A stretch of DNA of 64,000 nt, taken from JBHYDC01 sp051861205 (GTDB lineage Bacteria; Pseudomonadota; Alphaproteobacteria; Rhizobiales; Pleomorphomonadaceae). The stretch spans positions 124,001 to 188,000 of the forward strand of contig JBHYDC010000001.1 of assembly GCA_051861205.1 (NCBI GenBank), written 5' to 3'. Position 1 is the first letter of the stretch, and each line of letters starts with the position of its first letter. Positions 49,116 through 58,078 of this stretch are shown here, piece after piece. The translations under genes were made by a program, and so were the position numbers. The notes below the pieces were generated by a model. That model was not told the origin of the DNA, did no database searches, and saw nothing but the letters and a program-made list of their open reading frames with translations.

Positions 49116-50552
49116 TTACAGCCCGTTATCGCGCATCTGCTGCTCGATGTTGGCCGCGAGCTGATCGAGGCCCTCGTTCACCGGCACCTCGTTCGCCACC
49201 ATCTTCTGCAACGCGGCCGCCCAATCGGTCGTCACGTTGAAGAACAACGGCTGCGGCGTGAAGTAGATCTTCGAGCCGGGGGCCGAAGCTTCATACTGCT
49301 CCAGATAACCCGGATAGCTCTTGGCGATGCGATCGCGGAACTCCGTATCGGCGAACACCGAGGTGCGAACCGGGTTGACGAAGTCCATCTTGCGCGCGCC
49401 GAACAGCGCGTGCTCGACACCGGATGCCCACTGCATGAACATCCAGGTCGCGTCCTTGTTGGCCGAGAAGGACGACAGGCCAAGCGACCAGATCCACACG
49501 TTCGGGGTCGGCGCCTTGGCTTCCGGGTTGGGCGCGAAGGCATGGAAGCCGAGGTTGCCCGCTTCCTTGTTCTCGCCGCCGTTCATAAAGTAGCCGAGAA
49601 TGTCGGCGTCGTAGATCATGCCCGACGCGCCGGCACCAAGGTCCGTGCCAACCTGATACCAGGTATAGGTGGCCCAGTTCTTCGGGCCGCTGTCCTGGAT
49701 CATCTTCACCCAGTCTGATGTGAATGACTTGGCGATGTCGGAGTTCATCCGCGGCGTCAGTTTGCCGTCGGTGATCTCGAAGTCCTTTGCGCCGAAGTTC
49801 GCGTAGCCCGACAGGAAGCCGGGGTGGATCGTTGCCCAGGACCGCGATCCGCGAACGCCGATGCCGTAGGGTCCGCCGGCGTCCTTGGTGATTTTCGCCG
49901 CTGCGTCCATCAGTTCCGCCATGTTGTTCGGCGGGCTCAGCTTCAGCGTGTCGAACATCTTGCGGTTATAGGCGATGCTGTTGAGTTCGAAGCCCCAGGG
50001 AATGCACCACTGCTTGGAGCCTTCGCTGCCAAGTTCCGCGCCCGGCACGCCCGACCATGCGGTCGAGGCGCGCAGACCCGGCAGGAAATCGTCCCAGTTG
50101 TAGTTGGGGTTCGTCTTGGCCGGATCGTTGATATAGACCGACAGATCTTCCAGCCACCCGGCCGGACCATACTGCCACGTCTGATAGGCGCCGGTCATCA
50201 GCGCGTCATAGGTTGACGATCCCGACGACAGCGCCGCCGTCACCTTGTCGAAGTAGACGTCTTCCGGGAACACGTCATAGGTGACGTCGATGCCAGTCAG
50301 ATCCTTGAAGGTCGCGAGGTTCGCGATCATCGCGTCGGTGTAGGGGTGCTTGTTGAGAAGCAGCTTCAGAGCCGTGCCGGAATGTGCCTTCCAGTTGAAA
50401 TCGGCGGCCAGCGCGTTGCTCGACGCCATGTTGAGCATCAGGTTGGCCGTACCGGCGGCAATCCCGAGTTTCGTCGCTTTTTCGAGCAGTTCGCGCCGGC
50501 TCATCTGCTTGGCGGCGAAGCGTTCAAAGAGATCTCTGGTTTTGTCAGTCAT
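49116..50552 (-). CDS. polyol ABC transporter substrate-binding protein (Tat-type signal)
   Basis: A 478-residue periplasmic binding protein. The N terminus carries a twin-Arg signal (MSRRELLEKATKLGIAAGTANLMLNMASS, cleavage near ALA-AD). The mature protein has the type I extracellular solute-binding fold (TALKLLLNKHPYTDAMIANLATFKDLTGIDVTYDVFPED). ATG 50552 has GGAGGG six bases upstream; an ATG at 50567 is less well placed. It delivers tetritols or other polyols to the permeases downstream. It follows eryD by 65 bp. Confidence 0.9.
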   Translation of the reverse strand: MTDKTRDLFERFAAKQMSRRELLEKATKLGIAAGTANLMLNMASSNALAADFNWKAHSGTALKLLLNKHPYTDAMIANLATFKDLTGIDVTYDVFPEDVYFDKVTAALSSGSSTYDALMTGAYQTWQYGPAGWLEDLSVYINDPAKTNPNYNWDDFLPGLRASTAWSGVPGAELGSEGSKQWCIPWGFELNSIAYNRKMFDTLKLSPPNNMAELMDAAAKITKDAGGPYGIGVRGSRSWATIHPGFLSGYANFGAKDFEITDGKLTPRMNSDIAKSFTSDWVKMIQDSGPKNWATYTWYQVGTDLGAGASGMIYDADILGYFMNGGENKEAGNLGFHAFAPNPEAKAPTPNVWIWSLGLSSFSANKDATWMFMQWASGVEHALFGARKMDFVNPVRTSVFADTEFRDRIAKSYPGYLEQYEASAPGSKIYFTPQPLFFNVTTDWAAALQKMVANEVPVNEGLDQLAANIEQQMRDNGL

Positions 50553-50617
50553 AGAACCCTCCAGCATTTCCGAGTTGTTTTTATTCTTCTTTGACCCGGA
50601 TCTTGCTGTCCGGTTCG

Positions 50618-51613
50618 TCAGGCGACCAAAGCGCTGGCCGTCCGTTCGTCTGTGACGAGGCCGTGGATCAGGCCGCTTGCCAGAACCCCCTTGATCGCCT
50701 CGACTTTCGATCGGCCCCCCGCTATCGCCACCGTCCGCTGGCGCCCGATGTCTTCGGGCGCCATCGAAAGGGTCCGCTCCGAGATCGCCGTGTCGATCAG
50801 CTGGCCGCTGCGCCCGAAAATGTGCCCGAGCACCTCGCCAACCCCTCCCGCCGACCGCACGTCCTCGAACTCGTTCTGTTCCAGCATCCCCGTGCTGAGC
50901 AGCGATGCATCCGCCTCCATGCTCCCGATCCCGACGAACCGGAGGGTGGAGCCGATGCCCATCTGCATGACATCGCCCACGCCCTTCTGAGAGAGCAGCA
51001 CGCTCCGATCCTCCACCGAATTGGCGTAGAAGGGCAGCGGCAAAACGAAAGCCTCCGCGCCTGTCCGCTCCGCTAAGCGGTGGATCACATCATAGGGGGT
51101 CGCTGCATATCGGCGCGTCAGCCCGCCGAGCAGCGACACGAATTTGGTGTGCGGCACGTCCATCTTCGGCAGCATGGAGGCCGCCGCCGCCAGCGTCCGC
51201 CCATGTCCAAGCCCGATCACAGGATCTTCCCCGCTTTCGAGCGCCAGCCTCAAGAACCGCGCGCCGGCCATCCCCAGCGCCTTCAGCGGCATCGGCGCAT
51301 CGTCGAGATCGGGCGCCACCTCGCAGGACTTCAGGCCGTAGATTTTGCAGATCTGCTCTTCAAGCCTCAGGCACGTGCTGATGTTGCCATCCACACTGAT
51401 CCGGATCAGCCCATCCCGGTTGGCCCGCGCGATCAGCCGGTGCGCCTTCAAGCTTGGCACACCGAGGCGCTTGGCCACTTCCGCTTGGGTCAACCCGGCG
51501 CCGTAGTGCAGCCATGCGGCCCGCACCGTCAGGCTTGCGTCGTCCTCCCTCGATATTTTTTCTCCGTCCACCACGGCATTCTTCCGGGGGCATTGTGCAG
51601 TTTTTTGCGACAT
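50618..51613 (-). CDS. eryD: EryD-type SorC/DeoR-family repressor
   Basis: A 331-residue SorC-family regulator. The helix-turn-helix is LTQAEVAKRLGVPSLKAHRLIARANRDGLIRISV (about 41-74), followed by a sugar-phosphate-binding domain with GLGHGRTLAAAASML and GGLTRRYAATPYDVIHRLAE. In Brucella EryD represses the ery operon and erythritol relieves it. The ATG at 51613 has no clear ribosome-binding site and lies at the predicted transcription start, so the message may be leaderless; a GTG 14 codons in is an alternative. Confidence 0.88.
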   Translation of the reverse strand: MSQKTAQCPRKNAVVDGEKISREDDASLTVRAAWLHYGAGLTQAEVAKRLGVPSLKAHRLIARANRDGLIRISVDGNISTCLRLEEQICKIYGLKSCEVAPDLDDAPMPLKALGMAGARFLRLALESGEDPVIGLGHGRTLAAAASMLPKMDVPHTKFVSLLGGLTRRYAATPYDVIHRLAERTGAEAFVLPLPFYANSVEDRSVLLSQKGVGDVMQMGIGSTLRFVGIGSMEADASLLSTGMLEQNEFEDVRSAGGVGEVLGHIFGRSGQLIDTAISERTLSMAPEDIGRQRTVAIAGGRSKVEAIKGVLASGLIHGLVTDERTASALVA

Positions 51614-51771
51614 CTGATTTTTATTTCACTCTAATCGGTTAAGTCAACGGGCCGGAGGGGTATCCAGCAAAAAAATTCGCACGGTGAAAAATTTTATGTA
51701 TCAAACAAAAAGAAATCGCAATCGCAGTGTCTGAACTGCGAAGCTCGGCCGTTTCGGGGAAGATTATTCTC
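51614..51771 (-). promoter_or_regulatory. predicted promoter/operator region upstream of eryD
   Basis: 158 bp of AT-rich DNA. On the minus strand TTGACT (51647-51642) and TAAAAA (51623-51618) with an 18-base spacer form the best promoter and would start transcription almost at the ATG. Further up, AATTTTT is repeated directly at either side of CACCGTGCG (about 51673-51696), a candidate site for EryD itself. Confidence 0.4.
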
Positions 51772-52536
51772 TCAGGCCAGGGCGCTCAGCACTTGGTCCA
51801 CGATGCCGAGATAGCCCTCGGCCTGCCAAGCGGACCGCCCGATGAACAAACCATCGATATCTGGCCGGGTGGCGAGGTCGGCGCAATTGGCGGGGTTCAC
51901 GCTGCCCCCATAGAGCACCGGAAGCGGCTGCGCGATCAGCGACCCGATCAACTCTTTGATCCGCCCATGCTGATCATTGGCGAAAGCCGGGTCCGCCGGC
52001 GTTCCGCCCTCACCGATCGACCACACCGGTTCATAGGCGATCACAACCTTCGCCTCGCCGCTCCAATCCACCTTGGACAGCGCGATCGTCACCTGCCGGC
52101 GCAGCACGTCCGCCGTGCGCCCGGCGTTGTATTCGTCCAGCGTATCCCCGATGCAGACGAGCGCCGTCAGTCCGTGCCGAACCGCCGCTGCCGTCTTCAA
52201 CGCCACTGTTTCGTCGGTCTCGCCGAAATGGGTGCGCCGCTCGCTGTGGCCGATTTCCACCAGCCGCCCGCCGCAGTCTTTCACCTGCACGGGCGAGATT
52301 TCACCGGTCCACGCGCCTGCGTCCGCCCAATGCGCGTTTTGCGCGCCAACCAGCACGGCCGTGTCCGCCAGGGCGTCCGCCACCCGCGACAGCACCGTGA
52401 ACGGCGGGATCACGAACAACTGCGCCGCTTGCGTTTGCGCCAACGGTGAATCGCGCAGCATGGTGCAGAACGCATCCGCCTCACGGATGGTCTTGTTCAT
52501 CTTCCAGCTCGTGCCGATCCAGGGTCGCTTGGCCAT
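51772..52536 (-). CDS. eryH: TPI-family isomerase of erythritol catabolism (EryH/TpiA2 type)
   Basis: A 254-residue TIM-barrel isomerase. The catalytic Lys is in GTSWKMNKT, where ordinary triosephosphate isomerases read GNWKMN; the His is in IGHSERR, the Glu in AYEPVWSIG and the phosphate loop in YGGSVN. The GTSWKMNKT opening is a mark of the TpiA2/EryH group, which in Brucella converts L-erythrulose 1-phosphate into D-erythrulose 4-phosphate. It lies 42 bp after eryC. Ordinary TPI activity may be retained. Confidence 0.88.
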   Translation of the reverse strand: MAKRPWIGTSWKMNKTIREADAFCTMLRDSPLAQTQAAQLFVIPPFTVLSRVADALADTAVLVGAQNAHWADAGAWTGEISPVQVKDCGGRLVEIGHSERRTHFGETDETVALKTAAAVRHGLTALVCIGDTLDEYNAGRTADVLRRQVTIALSKVDWSGEAKVVIAYEPVWSIGEGGTPADPAFANDQHGRIKELIGSLIAQPLPVLYGGSVNPANCADLATRPDIDGLFIGRSAWQAEGYLGIVDQVLSALA

Positions 52537-52578
52537 CGCATCGCTCCGACGCTGAAAGGAAGGGGTAAGCGCGCGCGT

Positions 52579-53499
52579 TCAGCCGCGCCCGGTGTCGACG
52601 AAGGCCGACCAATACTCCACCGACTCGCGCGATGCATCGATCACGCTGCGGTCCGTCGGCTCGCGCTCGCGGAAGGCCAATTCCAGGCAAAGCTCGTTGT
52701 CGTGCCCGCCGCCCGCCCGCACCGCGTCCAGCAGCGCCTCCGGCACGATCCGGCCGTTCTCGTTATAGGTCTTGGTGAAGGGCCAATGTCCGCCCTTGTT
52801 CATCGAGCTTTGCTTGATATGGATGATCGGCGAGCGCGTCGCGAAGGACGACGCCCAGGCATAGGGGTCCGTGTCCGCCGGATCCGGCGACGTCACATCC
52901 CCATGGTCGATATCCACCATCGGCTTCAGCGGGATGGGCAGGTCCGCCGCATCGATCCAGTCCTGCAATCTGGCGCAGTCCTTTATCGTGTGGCCGATCT
53001 CCCTGCCCACCGACATCGGCTCCCAGAACAAGAACGATAGCCCACGCTTAGCCGCATGCTCCGCCACGTCCCGCCAGCAATCGAGTGCGATCTGCATGAT
53101 CGCATCGCGCCGCGCCGGATCGTCGTAATCGGCATAGGTCAAAATGGCATATTGCGTGCCCACCGACGGGCAACCGAGATCGGCCGCTACATCCGACAGC
53201 GTCTTGAACCATCGCACGTAATAAGCCCGCACATCCGGGTTCGGATGCCCGAAATGATTGAGCCGCCCATACGGCCCCGTCATCATCGAGGTCACCGCCA
53301 CCCGCTCCGCCGCCATGCTTGCCGCCATCCGGCTTACGATCGGCGCCAGCGTCGCGGCCGGCCAGGACGGGTTGACGAACTCGTGGGTCAGTTGCACCCG
53401 GCCGATCCCGATATCCCGTCCCAGCACCTGGATTAGCTCTTCGGGCTCCGCGAAGCGGTTGACGAGCGGATTTGTGTTGAAAGACAGGCTGAAACTCAT
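52579..53499 (-). CDS. eryC: EryC-type tetrulose-phosphate epimerase
   Basis: A 306-residue xylose-isomerase-like TIM barrel, close in length to Brucella EryC. SFSLSFNTNPLVNRFAEPEELI opens the protein; metal-binding candidates are FWEPMSVGREIGHT, DIDHGD and ELAFRERE. EryC was first called a dehydrogenase; it is now regarded as a racemase acting on 3-tetrulose 4-phosphate (L-erythrulose 1-phosphate). ATG 53499 follows GGGAG; a GTG at 53517 is less likely. First of the eryC-eryH pair. Confidence 0.85.
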   Translation of the reverse strand: MSFSLSFNTNPLVNRFAEPEELIQVLGRDIGIGRVQLTHEFVNPSWPAATLAPIVSRMAASMAAERVAVTSMMTGPYGRLNHFGHPNPDVRAYYVRWFKTLSDVAADLGCPSVGTQYAILTYADYDDPARRDAIMQIALDCWRDVAEHAAKRGLSFLFWEPMSVGREIGHTIKDCARLQDWIDAADLPIPLKPMVDIDHGDVTSPDPADTDPYAWASSFATRSPIIHIKQSSMNKGGHWPFTKTYNENGRIVPEALLDAVRAGGGHDNELCLELAFREREPTDRSVIDASRESVEYWSAFVDTGRG

Positions 53500-53667
53500 C
53501 GTTGCACACTCCCGCACAGACGGCGCGTAAAGTCACAGGTAGTCGCCGCCTGCGGGCACATAGATCGATTCCGGTCCAAATGACGCGAACGATATTGCAC
53601 AGACGGAAAAATTCTTCAAACCCGTTCGCCCCGACCATCCCAGTCTTTCACATGCTGCATGATGCAG

Positions 53668-54180
53668 TCATTCAGCCAGTTCCTGCATCATGCTTTCCGG
53701 CCAAGTTTGGAGCGCTTCGGCCGGCACATCGCCCGTCAGCGCCGCGTGCAGACGCGCGAAGGCGTGGCTCTGCAGATCGGCGATCATGCCCGGCGGCAGC
53801 GAAAGTGTTGTGATCGCGCCCGACTGCATGATGCTCGCAAGGCCGTGCATCTTGCTCCACACATAAAGCGCGTCCGCATCAGGCGAAGGGCCGCGGGCCT
53901 GACCGTCCGGCACGGGAAGCTGCGATATGGCATCGCGCAACACCCCGAAGGCATGGCGCGCCTTCCGCATCATCTGCGTGTGCTTGTCGGGGTCGGGCAG
54001 GGGCGTACCGAACATCAGCCGATAGTTGAGCGGGTGCGCCGCTGCGTAGGAAAGATAGGCTTTGCCGATTTCCTGGAGGTCGCCATAGGGGTCGCCTTGA
54101 GGCGGCCGCGCATCCAAATGGCTGGCGAAGTCCGCAAAAGCGCGGGCTACCACCTCGGCCAGCAGATGATCGCGGCTCAT
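53668..54180 (-). pseudogene. TetR-family regulator remnant: effector domain without DNA-binding domain
   Basis: 170 residues that match the C-terminal (WHG-type) half of TetR regulators: FADFASHLDARPPQGDPYGDLQEIGKAYLSYAAAHPLNYRLMFG is the usual start of that domain after the helix-turn-helix. No helix-turn-helix is encoded: the open frame reaches only to 54225, and the gap to the dhaL stop is 65 bp, too short for the missing 50 residues in any frame. The gene is therefore truncated at its 5' end, probably by a deletion. The product, if made, could not bind DNA by itself. Confidence 0.65.
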
Positions 54181-54290
54181 CCGGCCCTCTTGGGCCACTT
54201 GGCCCGTCACTCCGCGACCCCACAAGGGGAGAAGGTTTCACCCAGCGCAGCGCCCCATCCGAACGGCCGCGCGTCGCATCCCTTGCCCCG

Positions 54291-54929
54291 TCACCCCCAA
54301 AAATCCGCCATCACCCGCAAGATCACAGCCGCCGAAGCGGCTCCCGGATCCATATGCCCGAGCGAGCGCTCGCCCAGCCGCGCGGCGCGACCCTTTGTCG
54401 CCAGCATCGCCTTCGTCGCCTCCGCGCCTGCCTCAGCAGCCGCTGCCCCGGCCTCAAGGCACGCGCGAAGGTCCGCCCCCCGATCTCGCGCCGCCGTCAT
54501 CGCGTCCGCGGCCGGCGCCCAGGCGTCCAGCATGGTTTTCTCACCGGGCGCCGCCTTGCCCCGGTCGGCGATCCCCTTCGCCATCGCCGAGACGATATCC
54601 ACCACGGCGTCCCGGTCCAGCATCGCCCGGCCCTTCACCGCCGCGCCCGCCCGCATGAACGCCGTCGCGTAGAGCGGTCCGGCCGACGCCCCCACCGCAT
54701 TCAGAAAGGATTTGGCCGCTGCGTTGAACACATCGGCCGGGCTCGCGGTGTCCGCGTCCACGCCGCTCAGCGCCGCCATCACCGCTGCAAACCCCAGCGC
54801 CATCGTGATCCCATGGTCCGCATCGCCGATCGCGCCGTCCAGCGCTGAAAGCCGATCCTTGTCCGCCTCGATAGCGCTGTGCAGGGCCTCGAACAGGCCG
54901 ATCACCTCTTTCGTCGTCATCTCGCTCAT
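54291..54929 (-). CDS. dhaL: dihydroxyacetone-kinase-type ADP/ATP-binding subunit
   Basis: A 212-residue all-helical DhaL. The Mg/nucleotide Asp cluster is in LDGAIGDADHG (about 29-39), with SFLNAVGASAGPLYATAF and DPGAASAAVILRVM. It follows dhaK by nine bases. No DhaM phosphotransferase gene is near, so the pair is probably of the ATP-dependent kind. In mycobacterial erythritol/threitol catabolism DhaK-like kinases act on erythrulose, which suits this neighbourhood. Confidence 0.88.
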   Translation of the reverse strand: MSEMTTKEVIGLFEALHSAIEADKDRLSALDGAIGDADHGITMALGFAAVMAALSGVDADTASPADVFNAAAKSFLNAVGASAGPLYATAFMRAGAAVKGRAMLDRDAVVDIVSAMAKGIADRGKAAPGEKTMLDAWAPAADAMTAARDRGADLRACLEAGAAAAEAGAEATKAMLATKGRAARLGERSLGHMDPGAASAAVILRVMADFWG

Positions 54930-54938
54930 GTTGCTTGC

Positions 54939-55946
54939 TCACACTGTCCGGAAATTCGCGCAATCGCAGGGATGGTCGAGAAGCGCGGTCAACTCTCCGT
55001 CCAGCGCCATCACCGTGATCGATGCACCCGCCATTTCCAGCGACGTGCAGTAATGCCCCACCAGCGTTTGATGCACGCCGATGCCACGCTCGCCAAGCCG
55101 CTGATGCACGCGCCGGTTCAGAAGGTGAAGCTCCATGAGCGGCGTCGATCCCAGCGAATTGACGAGCACTGCCACACGGTCGCCCCGCCCGGACGGCAGC
55201 TCCGCGAAGATCTTGTCCATCATCATGTCCGTCACCGCGTCGGCGCTCAAAAGCGGCCCGCGCTCGATGCCGGGTTCGCCGTGGATGCCCATTCCAAGCT
55301 CCATGTCCTCCTCGCCGATCTCGAAATTCGGCCGCCGCGTATGCGGCATCGAGCAGGGCGAAAGCGCCACGCCCATGGTGAACGTGTGGTCGTTCGCCTT
55401 CTGCGCCGCAGCCTCGCACCGGTCGAGCGGCCACATCAGATCGCAGGCCGCGCCGGCCGCTTTGAAGATGAACACATTGCCCGCCACCCCGCGCCGGGTT
55501 TCCTTGCGCTGAAGCGGCGCCGAAGCCACGTCGTCCGTCGTCAGCACGGTGCGAACCTCGATGTCTTCCATCGCCGCCATTTCGGCCGCCATGTCGAAGT
55601 TCATCACGTCGCCGCTATAGTTGCCATACATGAAGAGCACGCCGGCCCCGCCGCTCGCCGCCCGCGCGCAGTCCAAGATAGGATCGGGCGGCGGCGAGGC
55701 GAACACGTTGCCGACGGCGCAGGCATCCGCGAGCCCCCGGCCCACAAAGCCCAGAAACGTCGGTTCGTGGCCGGAGCCGCCGCCGATCACCAGCCCCACC
55801 TTGCCAGCCCTCGGGCCGTCCATCGCCACCACCGCGCGCGGGCTGCCGGGCACCTGCCGGATGTGCCGGGGATAGGCCGCGACATAGCCCTCCAGCATTT
55901 CCTCGATGATCCGATTGGGGTCGTTGATCAGCTTTTTCGTCTTCAA
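54939..55946 (-). CDS. dhaK: dihydroxyacetone-kinase-type substrate-binding subunit
   Basis: A 335-residue DhaK. VGLVIGGGSGHEPTFLGFVG and LFMYGNYSGDVMNFDMA are the substrate-binding signatures; the later GMGIHGEPGIERG is also conserved. The start is taken as TTG 55946: CGGAGG lies seven bases upstream and the conserved opening is KTKKLINDP. An ATG at 55976 would add ten residues and place this Shine-Dalgarno inside the gene. It may phosphorylate dihydroxyacetone or erythrulose. Divergent from rpiB across 170 bp. Confidence 0.88.
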   Translation of the reverse strand: MKTKKLINDPNRIIEEMLEGYVAAYPRHIRQVPGSPRAVVAMDGPRAGKVGLVIGGGSGHEPTFLGFVGRGLADACAVGNVFASPPPDPILDCARAASGGAGVLFMYGNYSGDVMNFDMAAEMAAMEDIEVRTVLTTDDVASAPLQRKETRRGVAGNVFIFKAAGAACDLMWPLDRCEAAAQKANDHTFTMGVALSPCSMPHTRRPNFEIGEEDMELGMGIHGEPGIERGPLLSADAVTDMMMDKIFAELPSGRGDRVAVLVNSLGSTPLMELHLLNRRVHQRLGERGIGVHQTLVGHYCTSLEMAGASITVMALDGELTALLDHPCDCANFRTV

Positions 55947-56116
55947 GGCGCATCCTCCGGAACGATCGGTTTTCAATCAGCATAACGCCAATCGGATCGC
56001 ATCGTCAGCCGCGCCGCTGCCATCTTGCGCGAACCTGGGTTTGCCGCCCATATGTGGACCGAGCGGGCCACACGCCCCTAACCACACCTACGAAATTCCA
56101 TGAGGAGAAATCTGCG

Positions 56117-56578
56117 ATGAAGATCGTTCTTGGCGGCGACAGCGCCGGCCAGCCGCTGCTCAAGGTCATTGCCGACCACCTCGCCAAGCGGTCCGATCTT
56201 ACCGTCGAAGACCTCAGCGCCCTGCCAGCGGAAAGCGCCGAGCGATACGCCACCACCTCCGAGCGCGTGGCTCTCGCCATCACCGACGGCCGCTACGAAC
56301 GCGGAATCCTTTTCTGCGGTACCGGCATCGGCGTTTGCATTTCCGCCAACAAGATCCCCGGCATCCGGGCCGCGCTCACCCACGACACCTATTCGGCCGA
56401 GCGCGCAGCCAAGAGCAACAACGCTCAGATCATCACCATGGGCGCTCGCGTCATCGGTCCGGAACTGGCCAAATCCATCGTCGACGCATGGCTCGCGTCC
56501 GAGTTCGATCCGGCCAGCAGCTCCGGCCCCAACGTCGACGCAATCGACGAACTCGCCCGCAAATACGCGGCTCAATAA
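56117..56578 (+). CDS. rpiB: RpiB/LacAB-family sugar-phosphate isomerase (EryI type)
   Basis: A 153-residue isomerase. MKIVLGGDSAGQPL and the active-site Cys loop LFCGTGIGVCISANKIPGIRAA are typical, as is the His in ALTHDTYSAERA. In the ery pathway the RpiB homologue EryI turns D-erythrulose 4-phosphate into D-erythrose 4-phosphate. ATG 56117 has TGAGGAG before it; the frame opens 63 bases earlier without support. It is read away from the rest of the block and ends at a long hairpin. Confidence 0.9.
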   Translation: MKIVLGGDSAGQPLLKVIADHLAKRSDLTVEDLSALPAESAERYATTSERVALAITDGRYERGILFCGTGIGVCISANKIPGIRAALTHDTYSAERAAKSNNAQIITMGARVIGPELAKSIVDAWLASEFDPASSSGPNVDAIDELARKYAAQ

Positions 56579-56582
56579 GCGC

Positions 56583-56621
56583 GAGCGGGGCGGGACCCGT
56601 TTCCCCGGTCCCGCCCCGCTC
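56583..56621. terminator. 15-pair perfect stem-loop between convergent genes
   Basis: Arms GAGCGGGGCGGGACC (56583-56597) and GGTCCCGCCCCGCTC (56607-56621) are exact inverted copies with a nine-base loop. There is no T-run on either strand, so it is probably a transcript-end or mRNA-protecting structure rather than a classic intrinsic terminator. Confidence 0.65.
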
Positions 56622-56691
56622 CCGTGATCAAACGCCCTGACAGCCATCGGGGCGATGCTGTCTCAACGAAATCACCGCTCACCAGACCTCT

Positions 56692-58014
56692 TCAAAGGAC
56701 GCGGAATTTCCGCATGTCCGAAACCGCATTCTCATGGGCATCAAAGCCCTCATAGCTTGCAAAGCGCTGTGTGTGCGGCGCTATTTCGGCATAGCCCTTC
56801 GCGGTCACATGGCCAAGCGATGTGCTCTTCATAAAGTCCCGCACGCCAAGCGGCGAGTGAACGCGCGCCGCGCCGGCGGTCGGCAGCACGCAGTTCGGCC
56901 CCATGAGATAGTTGGCCATCGATCCCGGCGCATACTCGCCGAACAAGATCTCCGAAGCATTACGGATATGGCTGAGGTGATCGAACGGCGCGCGCGAAAG
57001 AATCTGCAAATGCTCCGGCGCGTAATCGTTGATGAAGGCGTAGCCCTCTTCGGGCGAGCTTGTCAGGATAACCCCGCCGGTGTTGCCGCCCAGCACCGAG
57101 CGCGAGAAGTCCGCGCGCCGATCGCTCATCTTTTCCCAGAACTGCGGTATGGCCGCGATAACAGCGTCCGCCATCGCACGCGACCACGTCACCAGGAAAG
57201 ACGAGCTGTCCGTGCCATGCTCCGCTTCGATCAGAAGGTCCAGCGCGGCAAGATAGGGATCGGTCGTCTCATCGGCCAGAATAATGCCTTCGCTCGGGCC
57301 GGCGGGAAGCCGCGAATAGATGCGCCCCTCCAAGAGCCGCTTGGCCGCCACGAACCAGGGGCTGCCCGGCCCTTCGATCTGCACGCAGCGGGGTATCGTT
57401 TCCGTGCCATAGGCGGCGGCCGCCACCGCCTGCGCGCCGCCCACCTTGTAAACGCGCGAAACCCCCGCCAGCCTTGCGGCCACCAATGTCGCCGGGTCCA
57501 CTTTTCCGTCGGGTCCGGGCGGGGTCAGCACGATCGGCTTTTCAACGCCGGCCACCACGGCCGGTATCGCCGTCATCAGCGTCACGGAAGGAAACGAGCC
57601 CTTCCCGCGCGGCGAATAGAGCGCCACGCTTTCGATGGCGGTATAGCGCTCGCCCACGATCACGCCGGGGCGGATTTCCTTCATCCACATCTCGCCGGGC
57701 ATTTGCGCTTGGTGGAAGCGGCGCACGTTGTCGGCGGCATATTCGAGCGTCGCCAACAGGTCCGGGCTGATCAACGTGAACGCCTCATCGAAGTCCTTCT
57801 CCGTTGCCGCGATCTCATCGATACCGACGTCGGCCTTGTCCAGATCGCGGGCGAAGGCGGCAAGAGCCGCATCGCCTTTGGTCCGCACGGCTTCGATGAT
57901 CGGCGGAATCCGTGCGAGGAAGAACGAAAGGTCGTTCTCAGTGCGCAGCAGAAGTTGATTGCGCTCTTCCTGCAAAAGCACGCTAAGGTTGTGAAGCTTG
58001 ATATGGTTCGCCAT
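56692..58014 (-). CDS. histidinol-dehydrogenase paralogue of unknown substrate
   Basis: A 440-residue HisD-fold NAD-dependent alcohol dehydrogenase. Kept: the catalytic pair in YAPEHLQI, the His in AEHGTDS and the C-terminal His in FDAHENAV. Changed relative to E. coli HisD: the zinc ligand Gln259 is Glu (LIEAEH), Asp360 is Asn (SMANY) and His367 is Cys (GPNCVLPT). It is therefore unlikely to be the histidine-biosynthetic enzyme; such paralogues oxidise other polar alcohols, for example dihydroxypropanesulfonate in HpsN. ATG 58014 is preferred to a GTG at 58020. Last gene of the decaying operon, itself intact. Confidence 0.88.
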   Translation of the reverse strand: MANHIKLHNLSVLLQEERNQLLLRTENDLSFFLARIPPIIEAVRTKGDAALAAFARDLDKADVGIDEIAATEKDFDEAFTLISPDLLATLEYAADNVRRFHQAQMPGEMWMKEIRPGVIVGERYTAIESVALYSPRGKGSFPSVTLMTAIPAVVAGVEKPIVLTPPGPDGKVDPATLVAARLAGVSRVYKVGGAQAVAAAAYGTETIPRCVQIEGPGSPWFVAAKRLLEGRIYSRLPAGPSEGIILADETTDPYLAALDLLIEAEHGTDSSSFLVTWSRAMADAVIAAIPQFWEKMSDRRADFSRSVLGGNTGGVILTSSPEEGYAFINDYAPEHLQILSRAPFDHLSHIRNASEILFGEYAPGSMANYLMGPNCVLPTAGAARVHSPLGVRDFMKSTSLGHVTAKGYAEIAPHTQRFASYEGFDAHENAVSDMRKFRVL

Positions 58015-58078
58015 GTCCACGGTACCTCTCAGAAATTTGATGGTGAGCCCCGCCGGCGCGCCGGCAGGGTGGGGCAGG

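Noticed and set aside
56692..58014. Biosynthetic histidinol dehydrogenase (hisD)
   Set aside because: Zinc ligands and a substrate His are changed and the operon is for transport and catabolism, not histidine synthesis.
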